From positions 1 through 64,000 of the forward strand of contig JAIORA010000048.1 in assembly GCA_021108375.1 (NCBI GenBank): a stretch of 64,000 bases of DNA, given 5' to 3'. The DNA comes from Anaerohalosphaeraceae bacterium. GTDB taxonomy: Bacteria; Planctomycetota; Phycisphaerae; Sedimentisphaerales; UBA12454. The position numbers were made by a program, and so were the translations under genes. Shown in pieces: positions 54,456 through 63,000 of this stretch. Numbering within the stretch: the stretch's first letter is position 1; every line of letters starts with the position of its first letter. The notes below the pieces were generated by a model, which saw nothing but the letters and a program-made list of their open reading frames with translations, was not told the DNA's origin and searched no databases.

Positions 54456-55178
54456 ATGGCAATAAAAGAATTAATTTCTAAGACAGGCAAATGGTTTTCA
54501 ACTAAAAAGGTTCCCAACTTTGAGCCTTTGCGGAAAGTCCCGGCAGATGTTGCCGGCGAATCAATCCGACCTGAATCAATAGTTCCTCTTCGGCCAAATT
54601 CTCGCGACAAGGCCCATTCTTTGGAGATGCTCCAGGATGGCTTTGAGAAACTGACAGAAAAGCTTGGCGGCATAAACGAAAATCTCTCTAAGCAAATTGA
54701 ACAGAACGCCGAGCTAATGCAGAAGATTGAGGAATTGCCAAGATTCCTGAACAATTTCCCCGAAGCTCTCAATAACCAAAAGCAGATAGTCGAAGGGCTT
54801 ATTGAGCAGTTCAAAATCCAGTCGATAAAGCAGCAGGCCTTTGCCGAGACTATCGAGAAAATTCCGCAAGCGACCGCCGAGCAGACCGCCTCTGTTAAGG
54901 AAATGGCTAATCAGACGGCTATTTCGGCAGAGATTCAGGGGCAAATCAAAGAAAGCCTGACCGCATTTAACAGCAATGTTGATAAATTGAAAGATAATGT
55001 TGAAGGCCAAACCGATGGCATTTTGCAGATGAGCAAAACATTCTCAGCCAGCGACAGGTATCTCAAATACATTATTAACGCCCAGCACAAACGATTTATG
55101 TGGGTTTTCGTTACGGCAATAGGCGTATGCACTTTTGCGATTTGTGTGCTGGGAATTGTCATTTTCTTGCTAAAGTAG
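54456..55178 (+). CDS. Coiled-coil protein with C-terminal membrane anchor
   Basis: 240 aa from the ATG at 54456 (GGA upstream; a TTG at 54444 in frame is less likely). Residues ~50-200 are long helices rich in Gln/Glu/Lys with heptad-like spacing (for example ENLSKQIEQNAELMQKIEEL). One membrane segment (WVFVTAIGVCTFAICVLGIVIF) is at the extreme C-terminus, so the bulk is cytosolic and tail-anchored. The first 45 residues are basic and Pro-rich. No known family was recognised. A signalling or membrane-scaffold role is possible but not shown. Confidence 0.7.
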   Translation: MAIKELISKTGKWFSTKKVPNFEPLRKVPADVAGESIRPESIVPLRPNSRDKAHSLEMLQDGFEKLTEKLGGINENLSKQIEQNAELMQKIEELPRFLNNFPEALNNQKQIVEGLIEQFKIQSIKQQAFAETIEKIPQATAEQTASVKEMANQTAISAEIQGQIKESLTAFNSNVDKLKDNVEGQTDGILQMSKTFSASDRYLKYIINAQHKRFMWVFVTAIGVCTFAICVLGIVIFLLK

Positions 55179-55260
55179 TCTCAGGCTGAATTTTTTCCTT
55201 GTCGAAAATTCAGTTTGCGGTTATATTGCACTCCGTTCTTTTAAAATTTATATATTTCGA

Positions 55261-55476
55261 TTGCAGGTCCGCTGAGAAGCCATAGTTTTTTGGGTTTTTA
55301 GCTGGATGATAGCAAATGGGAACACGGTGAAAATCCGTGACGGTCGCGCCGCTGTAAGCGTTCGATGCGAATATAAAGATTAATATATTCGCAAAGCCGA
55401 GAGAAATAATACCACTGTTCTTTATGAATGGGAAGGTCTCTTTCGGTTGGAACGCAAGTCAGAAAACCTGCCTGTA
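55261..55476 (+). promoter_or_regulatory. Cobalamin riboswitch
   Basis: The conserved core is clear: GGGAACACGGTGAAAATCCG, then ACGGTCGCGCCGCTGTAAGC, and the B12 box GCAAGTCAGAAAACCTGCC (from 55454). P1 is formed by GCAGGT (55263-55268) with ACCTGC (55466-55471). Peripheral stems are present in between. The next gene downstream encodes a secreted DUF4465 protein rather than a known cobalamin enzyme or receptor. Confidence 0.93.
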
Positions 55477-55493
55477 ATCGTAATTTTTTTTGA

Positions 55494-55610
55494 GGTTCTC
55501 GCGAAAAGGAACCAACGAATACTCAGAGCAGATGTTCTTTCGAAATAATCACTCTGTTTTTCTGTCAGTTATAAGCTGTCGTTCCTTTTGCGGGACGGCA
55601 GCTTTTTTTT
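55494..55610 (+). terminator. Expression platform and terminator of the cobalamin riboswitch
   Basis: A small hairpin GGTTC/GAACC (55494-55498 with 55509-55513) is followed by a 12-bp terminator stem (AGCTGTCGTTCC 55574-55585 with GGGACGGCAGCT 55592-55603, including G-U pairs) and eight T. It ends ~150 bases before the next gene, so cobalamin binding probably stops transcription before it. Confidence 0.8.
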
Positions 55611-55758
55611 ATGGCATTTATGAAAACGCCAAACATCTTCGCGTAAAAGTGGTTTGGCAGAAAGGAGAGAAACAGGCAGAGACAAAAAGTTAGGAGAAGT
55701 TAAAAAGTGTATGTTTAAAAATTAAAGAGTATTTATAAAAATTTAGGAAGAGAAGAAA
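55611..55758 (+). promoter_or_regulatory. Long leader between riboswitch terminator and DUF4465 gene
   Basis: Contains a hairpin GCCAAAC/GTTTGGC (55628-55634 with 55652-55658) and a purine-rich segment AGAAAGGAGAGAAACAGG (55659-55676) that resembles the leader of the PEP-CTERM gene at 51962. A ribosome site GGAAGAGAAG precedes the start at 55759. No separate gene is supported here. Confidence 0.45.
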
Positions 55759-56574
55759 ATGAAGTTTAAAAATTTAGTATTGATATTAGTTTTAGCGATG
55801 GTTTCAACAAACTTTGCAGCAGTGGTAACATTTGAAGAAAATCAGCTTGCCGCAAATAGTCATTTTGGCGGTGCTGGTTCAAGCGAAACCGGCTTTACAA
55901 GTGGTGATGCTTATTTCGGTCATAATGCCAGTGCCTGGGGTTGGGACGGTTTTTCATACTCAAATGAAACTGATAAAACAACTTCCGGCTCCACAAATCA
56001 GTTCAGCGCTTATTCGAGCGTAACAAGCGGCAATCAGCATGGTATTTGCTATGTGCCCAACGATTGGGCGAATGGATACGTTCAGCTTCCCCAGACAACT
56101 TCATTTGGTGCTGTTACAGGTGAAGACTATGATTCAACTATCTCAGGAATGTGGGTAACAAATACAACTTACGCTTACCTATCAATGACAAATGGTGATA
56201 CCTATGCTAAAAAGTTTGGCGGAGTAACTGGCAATGATGCCGACTGGTTTACACTGACTGTTAAGGGTATTGATGAAAACGCTGCATATACAGGTGCCGT
56301 TAATTTCGACCTTGCTGATTTCAGATTTACAGATAACAGCCAGGATTACATTATTGACGATTGGACGTGGGTTGACCTCAGTGGTTTGGGTGATGTTGTA
56401 GGTTTGGAATTTAATCTTACTTCAAGTGATACCGGTGCATACGGGATTAATACGCCCTCATATTTCGCGTTCGATAATTTAAATGGTATGGCTTGCACTC
56501 CACCGGTTCCAGAGCCTGCAACTATGGTACTTCTTGGTCTCGGCGGATTACTGCTTCGCAGGAAGAGGATTTAA
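55759..56574 (+). CDS. DUF4465 domain protein with PEP-CTERM anchor
   Basis: 271 aa. Signal peptide (LVLILVLAMVSTNFAAV), then a DUF4465 domain over residues ~22-245: VTFEENQLAANSHF, WGWDGFSYSNETDKTTSG, YVTNTTYAYLSM-like GMWVTNTTYAYLSMTNGD, KFGGVTGNDADWFTL, DYIIDDWTWVDLSGLG and SSDTGAYGINTPSYFAFDN. It ends with a PEP-CTERM signal (VPEPATMVLLGLGGLLLRR). From memory, DUF4465 is the cobamide-binding domain of BtuH proteins in Bacteroides B12 uptake loci. Placement behind a cobalamin riboswitch makes surface cobamide binding a plausible inference. Confidence 0.88.
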   Translation: MKFKNLVLILVLAMVSTNFAAVVTFEENQLAANSHFGGAGSSETGFTSGDAYFGHNASAWGWDGFSYSNETDKTTSGSTNQFSAYSSVTSGNQHGICYVPNDWANGYVQLPQTTSFGAVTGEDYDSTISGMWVTNTTYAYLSMTNGDTYAKKFGGVTGNDADWFTLTVKGIDENAAYTGAVNFDLADFRFTDNSQDYIIDDWTWVDLSGLGDVVGLEFNLTSSDTGAYGINTPSYFAFDNLNGMACTPPVPEPATMVLLGLGGLLLRRKRI

Positions 56575-56609
56575 TTTTTTATAGAAAAACTTCACCTGAA
56601 TCTGAGCGG

Positions 56610-56636
56610 AGTTGTAGCCATTGCTCCGTTCATAAT
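56610..56636 (+). promoter_or_regulatory. Intercistronic hairpin
   Basis: GAGCGGAG pairs with CTCCGTTC (one G-U) in the 81-base gap between the DUF4465 gene and the next gene. No T-run, so it is more likely an mRNA-stability or processing element than a terminator. Confidence 0.4.
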
Positions 56637-56655
56637 TTAAAAGAAAGGTAAAATA

Positions 56656-57729
56656 ATGTTTAAAAGAAATACACAAATAATCACGGTTACCATAATCTTA
56701 TTCACCTTATTGGCTGTTGCTAACGCTGGCCCTTATGGTGGATTTGGAATAAATGGGCATATTGGGGATGATGGTTTTCACGCTAATCCACTTGTTGACG
56801 AGGATGCTGTTATAAATCCAATATTTCGTGCTTGGGCTACGGGTGTGTTCAGCTATCAGCCAACATCTGGTATATATCTGAATCCTTGTTGGATGGATCC
56901 CAATAGCGCTTTATGGCCGACTATGGAAGACGATTTGCCCAATAGAGCCTGGACGGTTAGTTTAGGTGATTTGAATGATGTAGAGATTGCGGATGGCTGC
57001 GAGCCGGGACAAATAGTTCTCTCATTTAATACAATTATTCAGAATGTTGGAGGGTATGATTTTGTCGTTTTTGAAAATGGCTGGGAGGTTGTAGAGCACT
57101 TGAGTTTTGCAGAATTGGCATATGTGGAGGTTTCTTCCGATGGGAACAATTTTGTGAGATTTCCATCTGTATCATTAACACCAGGACTTATTGATACGTA
57201 TGATTATTTTGATACTAACAATGTTTACAATCTTGCCGGCAAACACCAGAATAATCATGCCTGGTTTACCGGTACGCCGTTTGATTTGGCAGAACTTGCG
57301 GAACATCCTGATGTTGTCTCCGGCATTGTAGATATAAACAACATAGGATATGTACGAATAGTGGATATTCCCGGTAGTGGCGATTTTTATGACGAAGCTA
57401 CGGAGTGTATTGACCCTGTTACAGGATGTAATTATAATACAGACCATCCCATATACGATCCTTGGGTTACCTGGGGTTCGGGCGGTTTCGATTTAGAGGC
57501 TATTGGTGTTCTTGAGGGTCAGGAATATTCGGCCGATATTAATCTGGACGGCATAGTTGACATCTACGATTTATTAGCTTTTACCTCTGCTTGGCTGAGC
57601 GAATTTGGTGATGATAACTTCAAATTAAGATGTGATCTTGCGGTTCCACAGGATTATATTGTTAATATGTTAGACTATGCAGAATTCGCAAACCAATGGT
57701 ATAAGATGGAACAGTGGCGAAATCAGTAA
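56656..57729 (+). CDS. Secreted surface protein with C-terminal dockerin type I
   Basis: 357 aa. Signal peptide (TVTIILFTLLAVANA). Residues ~25-290 form a beta-rich domain with GGYDFVVFENGWEVV, AYVEVSSDGNNFVRFPS, NNIGYVRIVDIPGSGDFYDE and WGSGGFDLEAIGVLE. Related domains occur, as far as I recall, in cell-surface proteins of Bacteroidetes B12 loci, but I cannot name the family. Residues ~295-350 are a dockerin (DINLDGIVDIYDLLAFTSAWL and a second Asp/Asn loop). It is the second gene behind the cobalamin riboswitch and is probably exported and bound to a cohesin-like partner. Confidence 0.82.
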   Translation: MFKRNTQIITVTIILFTLLAVANAGPYGGFGINGHIGDDGFHANPLVDEDAVINPIFRAWATGVFSYQPTSGIYLNPCWMDPNSALWPTMEDDLPNRAWTVSLGDLNDVEIADGCEPGQIVLSFNTIIQNVGGYDFVVFENGWEVVEHLSFAELAYVEVSSDGNNFVRFPSVSLTPGLIDTYDYFDTNNVYNLAGKHQNNHAWFTGTPFDLAELAEHPDVVSGIVDINNIGYVRIVDIPGSGDFYDEATECIDPVTGCNYNTDHPIYDPWVTWGSGGFDLEAIGVLEGQEYSADINLDGIVDIYDLLAFTSAWLSEFGDDNFKLRCDLAVPQDYIVNMLDYAEFANQWYKMEQWRNQ

Positions 57730-57751
57730 TACCATTCATTTGGGTTGTTTT

Positions 57752-57853
57752 ATGTCGGCAGTAAAAAGCAAAAAAGGATTTACATTAGTTGAGTTACTTG
57801 TGGTTATCGCGATAATAGCAATGCTGATGGGGATTCTAATGACCATCAGATAA
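57752..57853 (+). CDS. Truncated prepilin-like peptide
   Basis: 33 codons: MSAVKSKKGFTLVELLVVIA followed by IIAMLMGILMTIR and a stop. The prepilin peptidase site (KKG-FTLVE) and hydrophobic helix are intact, but the whole globular domain is missing. The sequence after ~57820 in another frame is the tail of a different gene, so this is the 5' end of a broken or chimeric gene. It could still be translated as a short membrane peptide. Confidence 0.6.
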   Translation: MSAVKSKKGFTLVELLVVIAIIAMLMGILMTIR

Positions 57854-57936
57854 ACGACCCTTGGTCAACGCCGTTTTCAAGTAGTGGATTTGATCTTGAT
57901 GCCGTTGGTATATTAAACAAACGATTACGAGAATAG
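57811..57936 (+). pseudogene. Remnant tail of a second copy of the dockerin-gene domain
   Basis: In a frame shifted against the prepilin start, the bases encode DNSNADGDSNDHQINDPWST, then PFSSSGFDLDAVGILNKRLRE and a stop at 57934. DPWxTxxSSGFDLDAVGIL matches the segment DPWVTWGSGGFDLEAIGVLE of the gene at 56656. The beginning of this paralogue is gone and a prepilin leader lies over its place. The following gene starts five bases after the stop. Confidence 0.7.
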
Positions 57937-57940
57937 TTTT

Positions 57941-58741
57941 GTGAACAAAAAAGCCTTTACTCTTGTTGAACTGTTAGTGGTAATTTCAATAATCGCTATA
58001 TTGCTTGCGATTTTGATGCCTGCGCTGGGAGCAGCCCGTTCGCAGGGCAAAGCGATTGTGTGCAAAAGCAATATACGCCAACTTGTATTAGCTAACACCG
58101 GCTATGCTACTGAAAATAATGGCTTTTATGTTCCAGCTGCAAGCGACATGTGGATATCCGCAGGTTTTTTGCGTGGCGGGTATCATCGTTGGCATGGTGT
58201 TCGTAAAAATGGCTATGAACCTTTCGAGCCTTCAAAGGGGCTACTGGTTTCTTATCTGGCCGATGGAAAAGTTAAAGAATGTCCCAAAAGAGTCAAGTTT
58301 GTAGATGACCAAACAAACTATGAAAAGGGCTGTGGCGGTTACGGCTACAATATGACTTATATCGGTTCACGGATATGGTCTGACAGCTATACAAAGTATG
58401 CCTATGAAACAACTGCAAGAGATAGTAAAATAGGTCAGCCTGCTCAGACACTAATGTTTGCCGACTGCGCAATAAGCAACTATGAGCAGGATTTGATAGA
58501 GTATTCTTTTGCTGAACCACCTTTTACAGTTTATAAAGGACAACCTATAACGAGTTTCTATATGTCTCCTACTATTCATTTTCGCCATCGCGACAAAGCG
58601 AATATTGGCTGGGTTGATGGGCATATCAGTGCAAAAGCAATGGCAAAATCGGATAGGGAAAATAATTGGAGGGTTCTTTCATCAGAAATGAATCTGGGCT
58701 GGTTCGATCCGCTTGACAACAGTCTTTTTGATTTGAAATAA
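57941..58741 (+). CDS. Prepilin-type secreted protein with H-X9-DG motif
   Basis: 266 aa, GTG start. Type IV prepilin-like leader (NKKAFTLVELLVVISIIAIL) with cleavage before the Phe. A globular domain with conserved cysteines and Trp follows. The processing-associated H-X9-DG motif appears as HRDKANIGWVDG (residues ~213-224). Such proteins are numerous in planctomycetes and lentisphaeres and are thought to be exported by a type II/IV-pilus-like machinery. It is the last gene of the cobalamin-riboswitch group. Confidence 0.85.
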   Translation: MNKKAFTLVELLVVISIIAILLAILMPALGAARSQGKAIVCKSNIRQLVLANTGYATENNGFYVPAASDMWISAGFLRGGYHRWHGVRKNGYEPFEPSKGLLVSYLADGKVKECPKRVKFVDDQTNYEKGCGGYGYNMTYIGSRIWSDSYTKYAYETTARDSKIGQPAQTLMFADCAISNYEQDLIEYSFAEPPFTVYKGQPITSFYMSPTIHFRHRDKANIGWVDGHISAKAMAKSDRENNWRVLSSEMNLGWFDPLDNSLFDLK

Positions 58742-58980
58742 CATTATCGTTTTGCGGTGGGGGTACTATTTGGGGGGCAAGCCTAAGTTTTTTTGGATGA
58801 CTTTCAAATCTTTTTGGGATAACTGCTTGTTTGAAGCGGAGTTGTGCCAAAATTTCGACTTTTAATATAGGTAGAATTTCTCAAGATTTTTATTGTAAAA
58901 AGGCTCTAAGTGTTGTATATTTCCGCCTCTATGACGAAATAACAAGGTAATTTTGAAATTTTAAGGTGAAAGGGTTAGTT

Positions 58981-59154
58981 ATGCCTGCTAAAGTTAATGA
59001 AGATAAGTGTACCGGATGCGAGTCATGTATTGATGCCTGCCCTGCCGAAGCTATAAAGATGGTTGATGGCAAGGCTGTTATTGATGCTGACGCTTGTGTG
59101 GATTGCGGTGTTTGCGTTGATGAGTGTGGCGTTGAAGCCATTACTATGGACTAA
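58981..59154 (+). CDS. 2[4Fe-4S] ferredoxin
   Basis: 57 aa from the ATG at 58981 with AAAGGG upstream (a GTG at 58966 is in frame). Two CxxCxxCxxxC motifs: CTGCESCIDAC and CVDCGVCVDEC, each followed by a Pro or Gly position typical of clostridial-type ferredoxins. Small acidic cytosolic electron carrier for anaerobic metabolism. Monocistronic, just ahead of tRNA-Glu. Confidence 0.95.
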   Translation: MPAKVNEDKCTGCESCIDACPAEAIKMVDGKAVIDADACVDCGVCVDECGVEAITMD

Positions 59155-59206
59155 TTTTCCAGAGAGCTTTTAGCCAGCGATGGCTTTGGAGTTTTTGTAT
59201 ATTGCT

Positions 59207-59281
59207 GGCCCCATCGTCTAGGTAGGCCTAGGACACCGGGTTTTCAACCCGGCAACAGGGGTTCAAATCCCCTTGGGGCTA
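59207..59281 (+). tRNA. tRNA-Glu (TTC)
   Basis: 75 nt. Acceptor GGCCCCA pairs with TGGGGCT (one G-U), discriminator A. Anticodon TTC lies in CCGGGTTTTCAACCCGG. T-arm AGGGGTTCAAATCCCCT. CCA is not encoded. Confidence 0.96.
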
Positions 59282-59290
59282 TAATTAAGC

Positions 59291-59331
59291 GGCGGAAATG
59301 CGTGTTTATGCGTGTTTTCGCCACTTTTTTT
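59291..59331 (+). terminator. Terminator after tRNA-Glu
   Basis: GGCGGAAA pairs with TTTTCGCC (one G-U), followed by CAC and seven T. Confidence 0.6.
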
Positions 59332-59374
59332 GGTTTATAAACGGTTGAATTTAGATGACATAAAGGTATGAAAC

Positions 59375-59448
59375 AGGCGGCGGTGGGATTCGAACCCACG
59401 GATAACGGTTTTGCAAACCGGCGCCTTAGACCACTTGGCTACGCCGCC
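59375..59448 (-). tRNA. tRNA-Cys (GCA)
   Basis: On the minus strand: acceptor GGCGGCG with CGCCGCC, discriminator U, which is typical of tRNA-Cys. Anticodon GCA in CCGGTTTGCAAAACCG and T-arm GTGGGTTCGAATCCCAC. The outermost anticodon-stem pair (C-U) is mismatched. CCA is not encoded. Confidence 0.94.
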
Positions 59449-59650
59449 AACTACTTGTATTATATACGGTTACGAATATCTGAGGCAAAAAAATCATAAA
59501 CCATATTCAGATAAAAGGCAATAATAAAAAAAAGCCGCAAGACTCGTTGCGACAAATTCCCGCTTACTCTACACAAAACCGGCCAATATTGCAAGAAAAT
59601 AAAGGATAAGGCTGATAGCCTCCCCCTAAAAACCCTCTGATACCAAGTAC

Positions 59651-59990
59651 GAATAATAAATGCGCTCACACGTCATTCCGAGCGTAGTCGAGGAATCTAT
59701 GAGATCCTTCGGCGTTGCTCAGGACGGCTTCGCCGGATTTCTCCGTTCCATTCGTTTCGCTCGTTCCGGTCGAAATGACAATGGCGCACTTAATAATCGG
59801 AATCGGTATTATACCTATGTGGATTGAAGCTGGAATAAACGTATGCGACCATGGCGTTCCGCATGATATTTCATGGCAAAACTATGTTAAGTATGTCGGG
59901 CCGATGGCGAAACATACCGACTGGCTGTAATTTGACAGTTGGTCAATACTACAACAATACTCACATCAAGCCTGAATAATAAATGCGCTC
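59651..59990. repeat. Repeat-flanked gene-free segment
   Basis: A 17-bp direct repeat GAATAATAAATGCGCTC occurs at 59651-59667 and again at 59974-59990. The enclosed ~300 bases hold a known type of dispersed palindromic sequence (GTCATTCCGAGCGTAGTCGA near 59671, with related arms to ~59780) and a short open stretch (59778-59930) that resembles no known protein. No gene is supported between tRNA-Cys (59448) and the stop at 60019. Confidence 0.55.
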
Positions 59991-60018
59991 GGGTTTTCCG
60001 ACAACCCTTTTCTGGATA

Positions 60019-63000
60019 TTAGTTCTGTCTGTCTTCCAGCCAATTCTCGGCCAAAATTGCAAGATCCACAAACTCGACATCAGTGCTCTTATCCAGGTCG
60101 GAACCTTCACACCAGCCCGGGCTGGCGCAACTCGTATCAAGCCAGTGAGAAACAAAAACAGCAACATCGTTCATATCAACGGAGCAATCCTCGTTAAGGT
60201 CTCCATCAGGATATCCCAAGCCGCCACAAACAGGCTCTACCTTAATATCATCGAAATAGCCGTAAATCTCGTTGCACCTGCCATAACCATAGACCCTGTC
60301 AAGTGAATTACAGGTAGCATCATAAAAATCCTGCTCGGCTGCAATGTTCCAAGGGCCGGTTGAACCGGCTTGTCTGGCTTTGATATCAAATTTATGGGTC
60401 TGATAATTAAGTATCATCTCAAACTCATACCAGGTATTATCCGCTGCGTCCATTATTTTAGTGTAACCGCTGCCGTCATATATCTCAACATCACCTTTAC
60501 CGGGATTTACCTGAATTCTGGCGGCCCATTTAGCAGTAGTCTCATCATACAACGTAAAGTAAGAATACCTTCTTTCACTGGAGCCGCTGATTATCTTGGT
60601 TTTCTGATACCAGGTTACTTTGTATATGCCGGTATTGCCGCCGCCGGCAAAGTCCAGCTTGGCATACTTTGCGCTTGTACTTGACGAACCTGTTACTCTA
60701 CCGCACTGACTGCCGCTGTAAGCATCACCACTGCCAACAACTTGTTGGGAGCCGGAATTATTCAGCCATTTGACATTTGTGATGGGGTCGGGGTCATTAT
60801 TGCCGGAGCCTGCGGTCTCGTCTCCCCATTCACTTAGAGTCCAGGTACCGGTGCCGGCACTGCCAGCCTCGAAAGTTGTGTTGACCATAGCACTCTGTAC
60901 ATCCGGGGTATATAATTTTATATCGTAGAACTCAGTTCCAATACATTCCGCATCAGCATTCGGCTTGGACTGGAATGTCAACTCATAATCCTGCACACCA
61001 GAGCCGGTCAGCGGAAGCTCAACATATCTGACAAACTCATCGTCCATCAGGGCATCATCAACGGTAATATCGACAAGAGTTTCTATATGCTGGCCGTTAA
61101 GCAGAATCTTCTGGAGCGATTTACGAAGAACAAGGCCACCATCAAGACTGTATCTCGCCTTGCATCCGAGAGGTACAAAAGTTATCTTTAGCATCGCACC
61201 ATTGCTGAGGTCGTCCCGGAATTGCACCTTCAGCGTTGGAAGTATCCACGGCGATATAATCTGCGGTAAAGCAAAATTTCCAACTTTCGTATCCACCACA
61301 TATTCACTACCCTCCCACTTTGATTTCAGGTCATTATAAGTGTAAGGCCACAAGTCTTCTTCATCAAACGGCGAATGCCTCTTATTGCCGATATGTGCGT
61401 AATTATTAGTTGCCTGCCAGTGCAGATAAGGATAATTGCTTTCCTGCATAGGCTGCATTACCAACCGGCTGTACCCGGTTTTACACTGCTGGTCAAGCGC
61501 TGCCATCTGACCATAGAAGAAATACGAACCGCCCACAGCGTCGCCTCCAGGTATGCCATCTTTCGACCATTCGGCCTCGAATTCCCTGAAATAATCGTTA
61601 AATTTAGGATGCAACTGGTTCATAAGGTCCACATAATCCTCGGCCTGGGGCAGGGCTAACTCGATATAAGAAGCGGCGGTATTACGATACGAAGAGTTGC
61701 CGGTGTTTCCATAGAGATTGTTATATACAAGTGCATAATGATAGTTACGATAGAAGCCGGTCAGGGCTTTGGTAGCCTTGCTCATATCCCACCATCTTTG
61801 CAGGTCATTGCTGTCTGGATTTATGCTGACGGCATTTGCAAAATTCTGCTCAGCCTGAACAGCTATATTGTTGGCCTCGGTAATACTAAACTGAGAAAGC
61901 ACACTGGAAAGTGTCCCTGTGCTAACATTTTTAACACTGCTGGTCTGACTACCCACACAAGCGCGGTCGTAGAACAAAACATAGTTGTCCTTTACGAATG
62001 TCATAATATTGAACCAGCCGGACATTTCCGGATAGGTAATTACAGCATCGGTTATCTTGTATGAATCGTCCAGTGCTGAAACCACATTGGGAGCGGCAGC
62101 GGTTCCGAATCTACTGGTAGCCCAACTCAACAGAAAGTCATTGGAATCAAAGCTACACGGGTCCCAGGCAATTCTGTTGCCAGCCAGCCGAGATGGTTCA
62201 TAAAGCACATCGGAGGCATCCGGCCCTCTCGTATTTGCCTGCCCGCTGACTCCTTCGTTGGCCATAGCCATCGCACGACTGCAAAATTTCGGGCCGGTAT
62301 AACACAATTGAGCCGGACAAGGCTGGTTCAAACTGGGATGATAATTATGCCATCCGAAAGTCTCCATACGCGGCATATCGACATACTGTGTAAAATCGTT
62401 TTTCCAGGCATAATCGTTTGCCGGCGGAACAGTCAGCTTTGCCCGGAACCGAACATCTGTCGGCAAATCACCGGACAAGCTCTCAAATAAGTTGGGATTA
62501 CCGCCCAAACCATGATTGATTATTCCCCACGGACGCAGATATACCTTGGGGGCATCGAAGTCATCTGGATAAGAATAATTAGGGTCATAACCTCTGGCCT
62601 CAAGCATCGCTTTCCTTATCAGATTAACATACTCAATGAGCCTGTTCCGGTACAATGTAGTGTCGTATTCATTGCCGCAATCGCCACAGCCACAGGAATA
62701 AATACTTTGACAATGCTCTCCGATATTGAGCAAAATGCCGCCTATATCATTAACATCTTCAAAAAGGTTTCTGATTTTATTATAGAGCAAATCCTTGCTG
62801 GCCTGTTTGCTCGGACAGATAAAGGGGTGATAGTACTCGGTTCGACGATACGGCTCTGTCTCAGGATGAACAGCAATAAAATTATCAATCATCCATTCCG
62901 GCATCGAGGGTAAATAGCTGAATACATACACCTTAGCACCGTAGGCCTTTGCTGTGGCAATAGAGCTTCTCATACCATTGCGACTGGCCTCTACCCTGAC

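Noticed and set aside
55490-55693. 67-codon frame after the cobalamin aptamer
   Set aside because: It spans the riboswitch terminator and the T-run, with no ribosome site or homology; RNA structure explains the sequence better.
59715-59930. 71-codon frame between tRNA-Cys and the dockerin gene
   Set aside because: Its first third is translated repeat sequence and the rest matches nothing I recognise; at best a gene remnant.
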